Shown piece after piece: positions 23,857 through 32,643 of a DNA stretch of 64,000 bases. This stretch comes from an uncultured Veillonella sp. (GTDB lineage: Bacteria; Bacillota; Negativicutes; Veillonellales; Veillonellaceae). The stretch spans positions 43,579 through 107,578 of the forward strand of contig NZ_URAR01000007.1 in NCBI RefSeq assembly GCF_900545795.1. The letters run 5' to 3'. The first letter of the stretch is position 1; the number at the start of each line of letters is the position of its first letter. The notes under the pieces were generated by a model. The model was not told the DNA's origin. It made no database searches and saw only the letters and a program-made list of their open reading frames with translations. The translations under genes were made by a program, and so were the position numbers.

Positions 23857-23912
23857 CTACATTCTTAATAAATCTGCTAGACAAATGGATTAGGTCGTTA
23901 CAGAAGTGGTAG
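23850..23912 (+). CDS. Possible 20-residue peptide
   Basis: ATG behind AAAGGAGATACCAAA opens a 20-codon frame (MLTTFLINLLDKWIRSLQKW) overlapping the preceding stop. The strong ribosome-binding site and amphipathic sequence make it a possible gene, but at this size it could equally be spacer. Confidence 0.3.
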   Translation: MLTTFLINLLDKWIRSLQKW

Positions 23913-24029
23913 ATGAAACTTGTTCATAAGAAAATCAGAAATCTACAGCAGTTGAACATGTGGCATACTAAACAACAATCCAAGAATATTAAAGACATGG
24001 ATTATTTAAATAGACGACTAGGAGACTAA
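23913..24029 (+). CDS. Possible small basic protein (38 aa)
   Basis: A 38-codon frame starting directly after the previous stop and ending two bases before the next gene. It is basic and Gln/Asn-rich. There is no strong ribosome-binding site of its own; translation could be coupled to the upstream peptide. Low certainty. Confidence 0.35.
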   Translation: MKLVHKKIRNLQQLNMWHTKQQSKNIKDMDYLNRRLGD

Positions 24030-24031
24030 CT

Positions 24032-24319
24032 ATGGAAAAAACATTACTAGCAGATGAAGCACGAATCCTACAGAGAGCTAAAGAACGACAATGGATTGAC
24101 ATGCAAGTGACTGAGATGTTGTCGTACTCTTATGGTCTTATTCGTGCACAAATCAATAACCAAAACAGTAAACTCAACTCAGTATTTGTGTCGTTTAATC
24201 ACGAGCAGGTGCATGATGGTGTCGACAAAAAAGTGACTGAAGCCCTAATCAAGGACGGCTATCAGGTATCTATGGAAGACGCACTCCTCAACGAGATTAG
24301 CTATCGAATCATGTGGTAG
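24032..24319 (+). CDS. Phage protein of unknown function (95 aa)
   Basis: A 95-residue protein; ATG behind CTAGGAGACTAACT. Charged, predicted mainly helical, no recognised domain. Its end touches the DNA polymerase start region, so the two genes are translated together. Confidence 0.68.
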   Translation: MEKTLLADEARILQRAKERQWIDMQVTEMLSYSYGLIRAQINNQNSKLNSVFVSFNHEQVHDGVDKKVTEALIKDGYQVSMEDALLNEISYRIMW

Positions 24320-24324
24320 TGCCT

Positions 24325-26199
24325 ATGTTAGTCTTTGATATTGAAACTAACGGACTACTACAGGACACGACAAAAATTCACTGCATGGTAATTAAAGACA
24401 CAGAGACTGAAGAAGTCTTTAAGTATCGACCTGATGAGGTTGAAGCAGGTGTCGAAAAGCTACTCAGTGGGGATACTATATGTGGACACAATGTAATAGC
24501 CTTTGACGTACCTGTAATTGAAAAACTCTATGGAGTACACTTTGACCGCAATAAAGTCGTAGACACGCTTGTCCTTGCAAGACTTGTGTATTCCAATATC
24601 CAACAATATGACAGCCTACTAGTTAGACGTAAGCAGTTACCAAGTAATCTCTTTGGTCGCTTTAGTCTTAAAGCCTTTGGCTATCGTATTGGTATTCTGA
24701 AGGGCACGTATGCAGAAGACAATGAGGAAGCATGGGCAGTCTTTAATGAGGACATGTTAGAGTACAATACGCAAGATGTCATTGTGACTGAAGCATTGTA
24801 TAACAAATTGGTCGACCAAGGATTTACAGAGCAGGCAAGTATGATTGAACATAAGGCTCAGTGGTTGTGCCAAAAGATGGAGCAGAATGGATTTGTCTTT
24901 GATGTCTCTAAAGCAGAACAGCTCAAAGTTACTCTTGAGACTGAGTTCGAAAAGGTAACATCAGAAATCCATAAGTATGCTCCAAGAATACCTGATGAAG
25001 TCTTTATACCTAAGAGAGACAATAGAAGGCTAGGCTACAAAAAAGGTGTTCCTGTACAACGCTATAAGGAGTTCAATCCTAACAGCAGGTTACAGCTAAA
25101 GTACATTCTTAAAGAGCACTACAAGTACAACTTCAAGGACAGCATGTATGAAATTGAAGTAGACAAAAATGGTAAAGAGACAAGTCGCAAGTTGACACTC
25201 AATGAAGAGACACTTAAGGCAATCTCAAATGACACTGAAGCAGGAGATGAAGTAAGACACATTGCAGGTCTCTATATGTTGTCGTTCATGTTGTCGAAAC
25301 GACTAGGACAGTTATCCGAGGGACAAAACGCATGGTTAAAATTGGTAGACACTGATGGTAAAATCCATGGACGAATAAATCCTAACGGTGCAGTCTCAGG
25401 ACGTGCGACACATAGTAGTCCAAATGTCGCTCAAGTTCCTGCCGTTGACGCAGAGTATGGTCATGAGTGTAGAGAACTCTTTAGAGTACCTGAAGGTTGG
25501 CTACAAGCAGGTGTTGACTGTAGTGGTCTTGAGTTGCGTTGTCTTGCTCACTACTTATATCCATACGACAACGGAGAGTACGCTCATGAAATCTTGAATG
25601 GTGATATTCATACGGCTAACCAAAAGAATGCAGGGCTTGAGACACGAAGCCAAGCTAAGACATTTATCTATGCATTCTTGTATGGTGGTGGTAATGCAAA
25701 GATTGGTGAAATCGTTGGTGGCAGTGCAGACCATGGTAAGAAGCTTAAAGAGAAATTCTTAAAGAACACGCCTGCTATCAAAAAGTTATCCAATGGAATC
25801 AAGAATACACTTGCTCCTTTTTGTGTCGCAACGCATAAGCGTGAGTGGCAACGTAAGTATCTCGTTGGGCTTGATGGGCGTAAACTTTATGTCCGCTCAT
25901 TGCACAGTGCATTGAATCTCTTATTGCAATCCGCAGGTGCACTGATATGTAAACGTTGGTTGACACGGACTGAAGAACGATTGGAATCTTTAGGGTATAC
26001 ACATGGTTGGAATGGAGATTACTCAATGATGGCGTGGGTACATGACGAATTTCAGTGTGCTTGTCGAACTCAAGAGATTGCGGAAGCAGTCGTAAGAGAA
26101 GCTCAAGAAGCAGTGCGTGATGTACAGCAGGAGTTTAACTTTAGAGTTCAATTGGACACTGAAGGTAAAATTGGTAAGAATTGGGCAGAGTGCCACTAA
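24325..26199 (+). CDS. T7-like DNA polymerase (family A) with 3'-5' exonuclease
   Basis: A phage replicative polymerase of about 624 residues (T7 gp5: 704). The N-terminal proofreading domain has the Asp/Glu pair in VFDIETNGLL. The polymerase domain has motif A DCSGLELRCLAHY, motif B RSQAKTFIYAFLYGGG and motif C WVHDEFQC, so both activities look intact. The ATG at 24325 puts the exonuclease motif at residue 3, as in T7; GTG 24313 would add four residues. The protein is shorter than gp5, so the thioredoxin-binding loop may be reduced; this needs an alignment. Confidence 0.95.
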   Translation: MLVFDIETNGLLQDTTKIHCMVIKDTETEEVFKYRPDEVEAGVEKLLSGDTICGHNVIAFDVPVIEKLYGVHFDRNKVVDTLVLARLVYSNIQQYDSLLVRRKQLPSNLFGRFSLKAFGYRIGILKGTYAEDNEEAWAVFNEDMLEYNTQDVIVTEALYNKLVDQGFTEQASMIEHKAQWLCQKMEQNGFVFDVSKAEQLKVTLETEFEKVTSEIHKYAPRIPDEVFIPKRDNRRLGYKKGVPVQRYKEFNPNSRLQLKYILKEHYKYNFKDSMYEIEVDKNGKETSRKLTLNEETLKAISNDTEAGDEVRHIAGLYMLSFMLSKRLGQLSEGQNAWLKLVDTDGKIHGRINPNGAVSGRATHSSPNVAQVPAVDAEYGHECRELFRVPEGWLQAGVDCSGLELRCLAHYLYPYDNGEYAHEILNGDIHTANQKNAGLETRSQAKTFIYAFLYGGGNAKIGEIVGGSADHGKKLKEKFLKNTPAIKKLSNGIKNTLAPFCVATHKREWQRKYLVGLDGRKLYVRSLHSALNLLLQSAGALICKRWLTRTEERLESLGYTHGWNGDYSMMAWVHDEFQCACRTQEIAEAVVREAQEAVRDVQQEFNFRVQLDTEGKIGKNWAECH

Positions 26200-26214
26200 G
26201 AAAGGAGACAAAGT

Positions 26215-26418
26215 ATGATGACTACAATCACTGTAAATGGTGATACCTATGTAAAAGTTGATGACTTAATTAAAGAAACTCATAGTCTCATGGGACTAGT
26301 TGAGGACGCATTAAATGATACTGATTATTGTGAATTAACAGAAGATATTCAAGACATCTTTGATGACGTGTTTTTTAGTGTCGAAAGTTATAAAGATGAA
26401 ATTGAAGGATTAATTTAG
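26215..26418 (+). CDS. Small acidic phage protein (67 aa)
   Basis: A 67-residue, strongly acidic protein; tandem ATG codons behind GAAAGGAGACAAAGT. It begins MMTTITVNGDTYVKVDDLIKE and is Asp/Glu-rich throughout the second half. No domain is recognised. Acidic proteins of this size in T7-like phages are sometimes DNA mimics, but nothing here proves that. Confidence 0.65.
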   Translation: MMTTITVNGDTYVKVDDLIKETHSLMGLVEDALNDTDYCELTEDIQDIFDDVFFSVESYKDEIEGLI

Positions 26419-26426
26419 GAGTAGCC

Positions 26427-27002
26427 TTGGTAGAACTAATAAATTATACAAAAGATTATAAAGAATTATTGTGTCGAGCTATATCTCAGTGTTATCAAAA
26501 GGAAGCAGGAGAAGAGGTCATTAAGCATTGTCTCAAAGCAGGACACTTGAGTGTCTTAGAGCATGCTACAGCAAGCTTTGAGATTACCTGTAGTATTCAA
26601 ACACTGCTACAGTTGTCACGACACAGACACTTTTCAATGACCGTACAGTCTAGCCGTGGGACAGTTCTCACTGAAAGCCTTAAGGTTGAGGACAAGAAAC
26701 TTCAAGAACTGCTAGACGAACAAGTCCATAACTATGTCAACTGTAACATCGGTGAAGACATCAGTAATGAGGATAGAGCCCTGCTTGCTCCTAAAGCTAT
26801 GATGTATCGACTAGTCATCACAGGCAACTTGAGAGCATGGTATGAGTACCTTCCTAAGCGTTTATGTAGTAGAGCTCAAAAGGAACACAGAGAGTTGGCT
26901 AAAGCTATTCAAGAAGAGTTAGCTAAAGTATTCCCTTTAGTGTTCGACAAAGAATTTCTGAAGTGCGATACTTGCACTGAGAGGAGTTGTAGCTTTGACT
27001 AA
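26427..27002 (+). CDS. thyX: Flavin-dependent thymidylate synthase ThyX
   Basis: A 191-residue ThyX that converts dUMP to dTMP using FAD and methylenetetrahydrofolate. The signature RHRxxSxxxxSxR is complete at residues 65-77 (RHRHFSMTVQSSR). TTG start at 26427 behind TAGGAGTAGCC; no better ATG precedes the conserved region. T7 has no such gene. With dUTPase and the gp1.7-like kinase it gives the phage its own dTTP supply. It overlaps the exonuclease gene by eight bases. Confidence 0.93.
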   Translation: MVELINYTKDYKELLCRAISQCYQKEAGEEVIKHCLKAGHLSVLEHATASFEITCSIQTLLQLSRHRHFSMTVQSSRGTVLTESLKVEDKKLQELLDEQVHNYVNCNIGEDISNEDRALLAPKAMMYRLVITGNLRAWYEYLPKRLCSRAQKEHRELAKAIQEELAKVFPLVFDKEFLKCDTCTERSCSFD

Positions 27003-27735
27003 ACTAATCTTTGACGCAGATATGTTGCTTTATGTCGCCTGCAATAGAAACGAACAGGTTGTCGAATGGGACGACCATTTGTATACCCTGCACTGTTACT
27101 TAAGTGATGTACAGCAAGCCTTTGATGAACATGTAGAGGAACTTGTCGACCTTGTCTTAGAGCACTACAACATTGAAGGAGAATACAAGATTATCATGTG
27201 TCTTAGTCACCCAAACAACTTTAGGAAAACTAAAGTGACTAGTGAGTACAAAGCAAATCGTACGACACTAAGACGACCACTCTGTTATAAGCCAATGAGA
27301 GAATGGATAGCTGAAAACTATAACACTCTTATGTTAGACGGACTAGAAGCAGATGATGTCGTTGGAATCACTGTAGACAAAAATTCAATTGCTATTAGTG
27401 GTGATAAAGATTTCAGATGTATTCCTTGTCGACAATATGATTTTATGAGGAATGAGTTCTTTGATGTCTCTAAAGCAGACGCAGATTATTACCATCTATA
27501 TCAAACACTAATTGGTGATACTACAGATGGCTACAAAGGTTGTCCTAAAGTTGGTGATGTTAGGGCACGACGAATACTTGATGAATCTCCAACGTGGGAA
27601 GCAGTTGTTAAAGCGTACAAAGCGAATGGTAGTACTGAAGAAGACGCACTGATGAACGCACGTCTAGCCTTTATATTGCGTAGGGGTTATTACAACAAGA
27701 AAACTAAAGAGGTGAAGTTATGGACACCGTCATAA
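26995..27735 (+). CDS. 5'-3' exonuclease, T7 gp6-like
   Basis: A 246-residue FEN/PIN-type nuclease (T7 gp6: 300) that removes primers and degrades host DNA. It begins with the metal-binding LIFDADMLLY and has a second acidic cluster DGLEADDVVG plus ISGDKDFRC, and a helical GDTTDGYKGCPKVGD segment like the helix-hairpin-helix of the family. TTG start at 26995 follows GAGGAGTTGTAGC. It overlaps ThyX upstream and the acetyltransferase gene downstream. Confidence 0.87.
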   Translation: MTKLIFDADMLLYVACNRNEQVVEWDDHLYTLHCYLSDVQQAFDEHVEELVDLVLEHYNIEGEYKIIMCLSHPNNFRKTKVTSEYKANRTTLRRPLCYKPMREWIAENYNTLMLDGLEADDVVGITVDKNSIAISGDKDFRCIPCRQYDFMRNEFFDVSKADADYYHLYQTLIGDTTDGYKGCPKVGDVRARRILDESPTWEAVVKAYKANGSTEEDALMNARLAFILRRGYYNKKTKEVKLWTPS

Positions 27736-28202
27736 AAGACCATAAGTTACGACACAGGGACACTGAAGTTGAACTGATTGTCGACAAACTTATGGAGCTA
27801 GGAGACCAACATAGTGTTCTTCATGGATTAGGCAATCGTGAAACTCTTGTACAGGCACTAATCAATGCTGATGAGGTAGGAGCGATACGCACATGGTACA
27901 ACGAAGAGGATAAACTTGTTGGTCTTTTGTTATATCAAGTTATTTATACGTGGTGGTCTCAAGAGACTATTGTTGCTGAAGAATTAATTTTGTCGTTAGA
28001 TAAAAGATACGCAGGAATCCAACGGTTAGCGATGAAGGAGCTTGAACGAATTGCACGTGGATTTGAATCACGAATAATCATAAGTGGCAACTTAATATCC
28101 GTTGACAAAAAGGTTGTTGAAAATGGTTACGAAAAACAAGGATATCAACATAAGCATAGTATCTTTATGAAACGATTGAAAGGAGAACAAGATGAACTTT
28201 GA
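27720..28202 (+). CDS. GNAT-like N-acetyltransferase
   Basis: A 160-residue protein with the pattern of a phage GNAT enzyme: a strand with VGLLLYQVIY, then AEELILSLDKRYAGIQRLAMKEL (the acetyl-CoA loop and helix), then IISGNLI and NGYEKQGYQHKHSIFMKRL, the usual C-terminal strands. It stands between replication and head genes. The substrate is unknown; such enzymes in phages may modify host or phage proteins. It overlaps the next gene by 11 bases. Confidence 0.62.
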   Translation: MDTVIKDHKLRHRDTEVELIVDKLMELGDQHSVLHGLGNRETLVQALINADEVGAIRTWYNEEDKLVGLLLYQVIYTWWSQETIVAEELILSLDKRYAGIQRLAMKELERIARGFESRIIISGNLISVDKKVVENGYEKQGYQHKHSIFMKRLKGEQDEL

Positions 28203-28374
28203 CTATCCACGTGTAGCAGAAGAACTTCCTGAACACTTAGAAAAAGCATTTAGTAATGAGTACTTCTTTAAGCGAGACGACATGTCCGCAGAAGCTAAAA
28301 TTGCTTGTCTCAAATTTAGGGAAGACATCTGTAATTATTTAAGAACATGTATTGAAGAAAGGAGTAATCGTTAG
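28192..28374 (+). CDS. Phage protein of unknown function (60 aa)
   Basis: A 60-residue helical acidic protein; ATG behind AAAGGAGAACAAG, overlapping the acetyltransferase gene. No domain is recognised. Its stop overlaps the GTG start of the gp7.3-like gene by one base. Confidence 0.65.
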   Translation: MNFDYPRVAEELPEHLEKAFSNEYFFKRDDMSAEAKIACLKFREDICNYLRTCIEERSNR

Positions 28375-28640
28375 TGGGAGCAGTTAAGAAAGCAGTTAAG
28401 AAAGTTGTTGGTGGTCTAGGTAGGGTCTTAGGATTTGGTAGTAGGGAAAAAGCCAACCCTGTAGAAATTCCACAGCCAACTGTAACAGCACAACAATTAG
28501 TACCTCAAACAGAAGCAGTAGTACCTGAAGCTCCTGAACTAGGGACTGATGTTAAGAAACGCAAAAAGGTAAGCCGTAAGTCACTTATGATTGACCGCTC
28601 AACGCCAACAGGTGGTGGTGGCTCACCCTTAAACATGTAG
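28374..28640 (+). CDS. T7 gp7.3-like virion (tail) protein
   Basis: An 88-residue protein with a Lys-rich N-terminus (GAVKKAVKKVVGGLGRV) and a C-terminus KKRKKVSRKSLMI followed by a Gly-rich tail ending in NM. T7 gp7.3 has the same plan: repeated KKAVKK, a Pro/Gln-rich middle, then KKSLSVARSSGGG and a short end. In T7 it is a minor virion protein involved in the tail and adsorption. GTG start behind GAAAGGAGTAATCGTTA. It lies just before the portal gene, as in T7. Confidence 0.78.
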   Translation: MGAVKKAVKKVVGGLGRVLGFGSREKANPVEIPQPTVTAQQLVPQTEAVVPEAPELGTDVKKRKKVSRKSLMIDRSTPTGGGGSPLNM

Positions 28641-28647
28641 GTGATGT

Positions 28648-30165
28648 ATGGATAAATCATTAGAAGCTAACGCCAAGAAGTTGTACGAAAAACTTAAGAC
28701 AGATAGAGACCCTTATATTCAACGTGCAACTGATAACGCTAAGCTAACAATTCCGATTTTATTCCCAAAAGAAACCGACAATGCTCAGACAAAGTATGAA
28801 CAGCCTTATCAATCAGTAGGCTCACATGGAATCAATACGTTGTCTAGTAAGCTAAATCTAGCCTTATTCCCACCTAACGAACGTTTCTTTAGATTAGGTA
28901 TTTCTGCCGTGTCATTACAGCAGATTGATTTACCTGAAGACAAACGTGCTGAACTAGACCAAGCACTCATGCAGATTGAAGAGAAGATTAATCGTTATAT
29001 TGAAGACAATCAAATCAGAATCACGATTAACGAAGGATTACTACAGTTACTCATTAGTGGTAATTGTCTCCTCTTCTTGCCACCTGCTGAAGGCGGAGCA
29101 CGGTTGTACAACTTGAAACAGTATGTAATCCAACGTGACGCCATTGGTAATGTCATTCAGATTATCACGGTAGACAAAGTGGCTAAGGCAACGTTACCTG
29201 AAGAATTACAAGCAGTTGTACCTGATGGTAATAGTGATGATACTGTAGAAGTTTACACGAAGATTGAACGTGTAGAGGGTCAATGGGTATCGTTTCAAGA
29301 AATCAATGGTGAAATCGTTAGTGGTAGCGAACAGACCTATCCAATCGACAAAAGTCCATACATTCCATTGCGAATGACAAAACAAGACAACGAACACTAT
29401 GGTCGTAGTTTTATTGAGATGTACTATGGTGATTTACGAATGCTAGATAGTTTATCTAAAGATGTTGCATTCGTGTCTTCAGTGTCGTCTAAAGTCATCT
29501 TCTTGACTAATCCTAATGGGGTCACACGACCAAAACAATTAGAGAAAGCCAAGAGTGGGGACTTTGTCTCAGGTCGAGCAGAAGACGTTGTCGCCCTACA
29601 ACTGAATAAATATCCTGATTTACAGATAGCCGAGAGTTGGATTGGACGACTTGAACAACGGCTATCTTTTGCATTTTTATTAAGCAGTGTTGTCCAACGG
29701 AATGCTGAACGAGTGACCGCAGAAGAAATCCGAGCAGTCGCTCAGGAGCTTGAGGACAACTTAGGTGGTATCTATAGTATCTTGTCGCAAGAGCTACAGT
29801 TACCATTGATTAAACGTATTATGGCAATTCTCATGTCCGCAGGAGAAATTCCACAGTTACCTGATGGTGTCGTAGAGCCGACAATTACTACAGGTATGGA
29901 AGCTTTGGGTCGAGGACATGACTATAACAAGTACATGACACTGATGTCGACATTGGCTCAAATTCCTGATGCTATGCAGTATCTCAATGTAAGTAATCTT
30001 GTGACTTCTGTAGCGACAAGTTTAGGCATTGAAACGACAGGTCTCATTAAGACAGCTGAAGAGCTACAAGCAGAACAAGAAGAAGCTATGGCTCAACAAA
30101 TGGCAATTGGTGGTATGCAGGCAGGAATGGAAGAACAAGTGGCAAGTGGTGGAGAGGAGATGTAA
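28648..30165 (+). CDS. Portal (head-tail connector) protein, T7 gp8-like
   Basis: A 505-residue portal protein (T7 gp8: 536) forming the 12-mer ring through which DNA enters and leaves the capsid. The Lys/Arg-rich N-terminal region, GSHGINTLSSKLNLALFPP, and the Gln/Met-rich C-terminus match the T7-type family. It is the first of the head genes and is followed directly by the scaffold gene. Confidence 0.93.
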   Translation: MDKSLEANAKKLYEKLKTDRDPYIQRATDNAKLTIPILFPKETDNAQTKYEQPYQSVGSHGINTLSSKLNLALFPPNERFFRLGISAVSLQQIDLPEDKRAELDQALMQIEEKINRYIEDNQIRITINEGLLQLLISGNCLLFLPPAEGGARLYNLKQYVIQRDAIGNVIQIITVDKVAKATLPEELQAVVPDGNSDDTVEVYTKIERVEGQWVSFQEINGEIVSGSEQTYPIDKSPYIPLRMTKQDNEHYGRSFIEMYYGDLRMLDSLSKDVAFVSSVSSKVIFLTNPNGVTRPKQLEKAKSGDFVSGRAEDVVALQLNKYPDLQIAESWIGRLEQRLSFAFLLSSVVQRNAERVTAEEIRAVAQELEDNLGGIYSILSQELQLPLIKRIMAILMSAGEIPQLPDGVVEPTITTGMEALGRGHDYNKYMTLMSTLAQIPDAMQYLNVSNLVTSVATSLGIETTGLIKTAEELQAEQEEAMAQQMAIGGMQAGMEEQVASGGEEM

Positions 30166-30172
30166 GTAAAAC

Positions 30173-30916
30173 ATGGCAGAACTAGAAGTACGGACTTCAG
30201 GGGCTGAATCGACACAAGTGGAAGCAGACACTGAGGTATTAAACCAAGAAGGTACAGTAGAAGAACAAGAGGTTACCGAAGAGAACTCTAATGGTGCTGA
30301 ATCACAAGAAGCTGAACAGCAACCAAAAGATGAGACTGAAGAATCTACAGGTGGTCTTCAAGCTGAACTTGATAGACAGACAAATACTGAAAAGGAAGTA
30401 CAGAAGGACTTAGAATCCAAAGGACTTAACTTTGAAGAATTGTCTAACGAATACTTAGAGAAAGGAGAGTTATCTGAAGAAAGTTTAGCCAAGCTAGAAC
30501 AGAGTGGCTATCCTAGAGCACTTGTCGACAGCTACTTAGACAACCTTAATTTACGAGCTGAAAAATTTGTTAATGAGGTCGTGTCGTATGCAGGTGGCGA
30601 ACAGCAGTTTGACAATGTGAAGGCATTTGTTAGTTCTCAAGGTACTGAAGCAGAACAAGCATTTAATGCAGTTCTTGAGACAGGTAATTTGTCGCTCATT
30701 AAGTCCCACTTGAATGGCATTAAGGCTCAGATGGGACAATCCTTTGGTACGACAAAACCTACAATCATGGGCGTTGGCTCAAGTAATACTCAAGTATCTT
30801 TGGGCTTTGAGACAAAGCAACAACTTGTAGACGCAATGTCAGACAAACGCTATGGTGTCGACAAAAGGTACACAAAAGAAGTACAAGAAAAAGTTTTAAA
30901 TTCTGATTTATTTTAA
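30173..30916 (+). CDS. Capsid scaffolding protein, T7 gp9-like
   Basis: A 247-residue, highly acidic protein (Glu/Gln-rich first 100 residues) between portal and capsid genes. T7 gp9 (307 residues) has the same location and composition, and directs head assembly before being expelled. The C-terminus is basic (KRYTKEVQEKVLNSDLF), as expected for capsid contact. Confidence 0.87.
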   Translation: MAELEVRTSGAESTQVEADTEVLNQEGTVEEQEVTEENSNGAESQEAEQQPKDETEESTGGLQAELDRQTNTEKEVQKDLESKGLNFEELSNEYLEKGELSEESLAKLEQSGYPRALVDSYLDNLNLRAEKFVNEVVSYAGGEQQFDNVKAFVSSQGTEAEQAFNAVLETGNLSLIKSHLNGIKAQMGQSFGTTKPTIMGVGSSNTQVSLGFETKQQLVDAMSDKRYGVDKRYTKEVQEKVLNSDLF

Positions 30917-30941
30917 TTTAAGAAATGGAGAAATCTAACTA

Positions 30942-31931
30942 ATGGCAATAATCCAAGGTATTACTAAACAAGGTGCAGTTAAAAACACAGGTGATGAGTT
31001 ACTTAATTTTCTTAAAGTATTCAGTGGTGAAGTACTAACAGCTTTTACACGAGAAAGCCGTGCAGTTAACAACCATTTAATCAAAACGATTGACAGTGGT
31101 AAATCCGCGTCCTTCCCTGTAATGGGTCGTACAGTGGCTAAGTATTTGCAGCCCGGAAACTCTTTAGACGACCAACGTACCGCTATGGAGCATAACGAAC
31201 GTGTTATCAATATTGATGGCTTATTGACAGCTGATGTATTGATTTCTGATTTATTCGAAGCAATGAATCATTATGACGTTCGTTCTGAATATGCTAACCA
31301 ATTAGGCGAAGCGTTGGCTTTAAGTTCTGATGGTGCAATCCTTGCGGAACTTGCTAAGTTAACTCAAGAAACAAACGAAAACTTTACAGGTGCAGGTCGA
31401 CCAATTAAGATTGCGAAAACTGTTAAAGAAGTAGGTATCAATGAGGAGTACGGTGGTGCTATCGTTAACGCATTACTTGAGTTAAAAGCTCAGTTCACTA
31501 ACAACTATGTACCGTTAGCCGACCGTATTGCTTACATGAAACCTGAAGCAGTGTCTGCAATCATTGCTAACAAGACAGCTATTGACCGTGACTATGGTGC
31601 AGTAGCGACAATTGTCGATGGTGAACTTGCGAAACTTTGCGGGTTTACTATTGTTCAAGTGCCACACTTAACAGCAGGTGGTGCAGACAAAGCAGGTATG
31701 GTTGGGGCGTCTCCTGCAGGTCACGACTTCCCTACCACACTTAAGAATGACGTAGCGTTCCTTGCGTGTCACCGTACAGCATTAGGTACAGTTAAACTTA
31801 AAGATTTAACTCTTGAACACGCACGTCGACCTGAATATCAAGCCGACCAAATCATTGCTAAATATGCTATGGGTCATGGTGGCTTACGTCCTGAAGCGTC
31901 CGCAATTTGTACAATCAAAGTAGGAGCTTAA
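30942..31931 (+). CDS. Major capsid protein, T7 gp10-like
   Basis: A 329-residue HK97-fold capsid protein (T7 gp10A: 345). FPVMGRTVAKYLQPG, LLTADVLISDLFEAMNHYDVR in parts, and the closing YQADQIIAKYAMGHGGLRPE match the T7-type family. ATG follows AATGGAGAAATCTA. A strong terminator follows at 32009, as T7 Tphi follows gene 10. No obvious frameshift site for a 10B-type minor form was found. Confidence 0.95.
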   Translation: MAIIQGITKQGAVKNTGDELLNFLKVFSGEVLTAFTRESRAVNNHLIKTIDSGKSASFPVMGRTVAKYLQPGNSLDDQRTAMEHNERVINIDGLLTADVLISDLFEAMNHYDVRSEYANQLGEALALSSDGAILAELAKLTQETNENFTGAGRPIKIAKTVKEVGINEEYGGAIVNALLELKAQFTNNYVPLADRIAYMKPEAVSAIIANKTAIDRDYGAVATIVDGELAKLCGFTIVQVPHLTAGGADKAGMVGASPAGHDFPTTLKNDVAFLACHRTALGTVKLKDLTLEHARRPEYQADQIIAKYAMGHGGLRPEASAICTIKVGA

Positions 31932-32008
31932 TCAGGGCTTATTTTTTTTTTATCTAATTTTATATTTTAATTAAACACATCTAAATGCTAAAAACTTACT
32001 GATAAATC

Positions 32009-32040
32009 TAGGGGGACATTCACTTGTTCCCCTATTTTTT
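32009..32040 (+). terminator. Terminator after the capsid gene (T7 Tphi-like)
   Basis: TAGGGGGACA pairs with TGTTCCCCTA (one G-T) around five bases, followed by TTTTTT. It is in the same place as T7 Tphi, between genes 10 and 11, and would reduce expression of tail genes relative to capsid. Confidence 0.88.
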
Positions 32041-32066
32041 CACACTTAAGAAAGGAGAGAAGTGTC

Positions 32067-32639
32067 GTGATTATTACCCCTTTGACAACTCTTGAAGCCG
32101 TCAATGAGATACTTGCTAGTATCGGTGAAGCTCCTGTAGACACAGTTGAAGAAACAGGTAATGTTGATGTCGAAAACGCCCTACAAATGCTCAACAGGGT
32201 TAGCCGACAAGTTCAACAAGACGGATACACATTTAACACAATCGAAAACTATGAGTTGCAACCTGATAGATTTACTAAAGAAATCGCATGGAATAATCAA
32301 ATGTTACGAGTAATCAGTACCGACAATTCATATCTCAGGAATCGTGATGGAATCGTGTACGACGTAACTAATAATACAGACAAGTTTGATGGAACATTGA
32401 CAGCTCAAGTTGTAATGCTAGTCAACTTTGAGGAACTACCAAGTGTCTTCCGTGAGTTCATCACTGTTCGTAGTGCACGATTGTTCACTAGTCGCTACTT
32501 AGGTGACGAATTGTTACTTAAGGAATTACTAGAGGAAGAACAACGAGCTCAACGTAGAGTGTTTGAATACGAGCTTGCACTTGAGAAACCGACAATAGCG
32601 TCTAATACTGATGTGTCTGATACTATTCGAAGGAGCTAA
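32067..32639 (+). CDS. Tail tubular protein A, T7 gp11-like
   Basis: A 190-residue adaptor (T7 gp11: 196) that joins the portal to the nozzle and tail fibres. AVNEILASIGEAPVDTVEE near the N-terminus and QVQQDGYTFNTIE match T7 gp11 (AVNDILASIGEPPVSTLE). GTG start at 32067 behind AAAGGAGAGAAGTGTC. Confidence 0.92.
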   Translation: MIITPLTTLEAVNEILASIGEAPVDTVEETGNVDVENALQMLNRVSRQVQQDGYTFNTIENYELQPDRFTKEIAWNNQMLRVISTDNSYLRNRDGIVYDVTNNTDKFDGTLTAQVVMLVNFEELPSVFREFITVRSARLFTSRYLGDELLLKELLEEEQRAQRRVFEYELALEKPTIASNTDVSDTIRRS

Positions 32640-32643
32640 TTAG

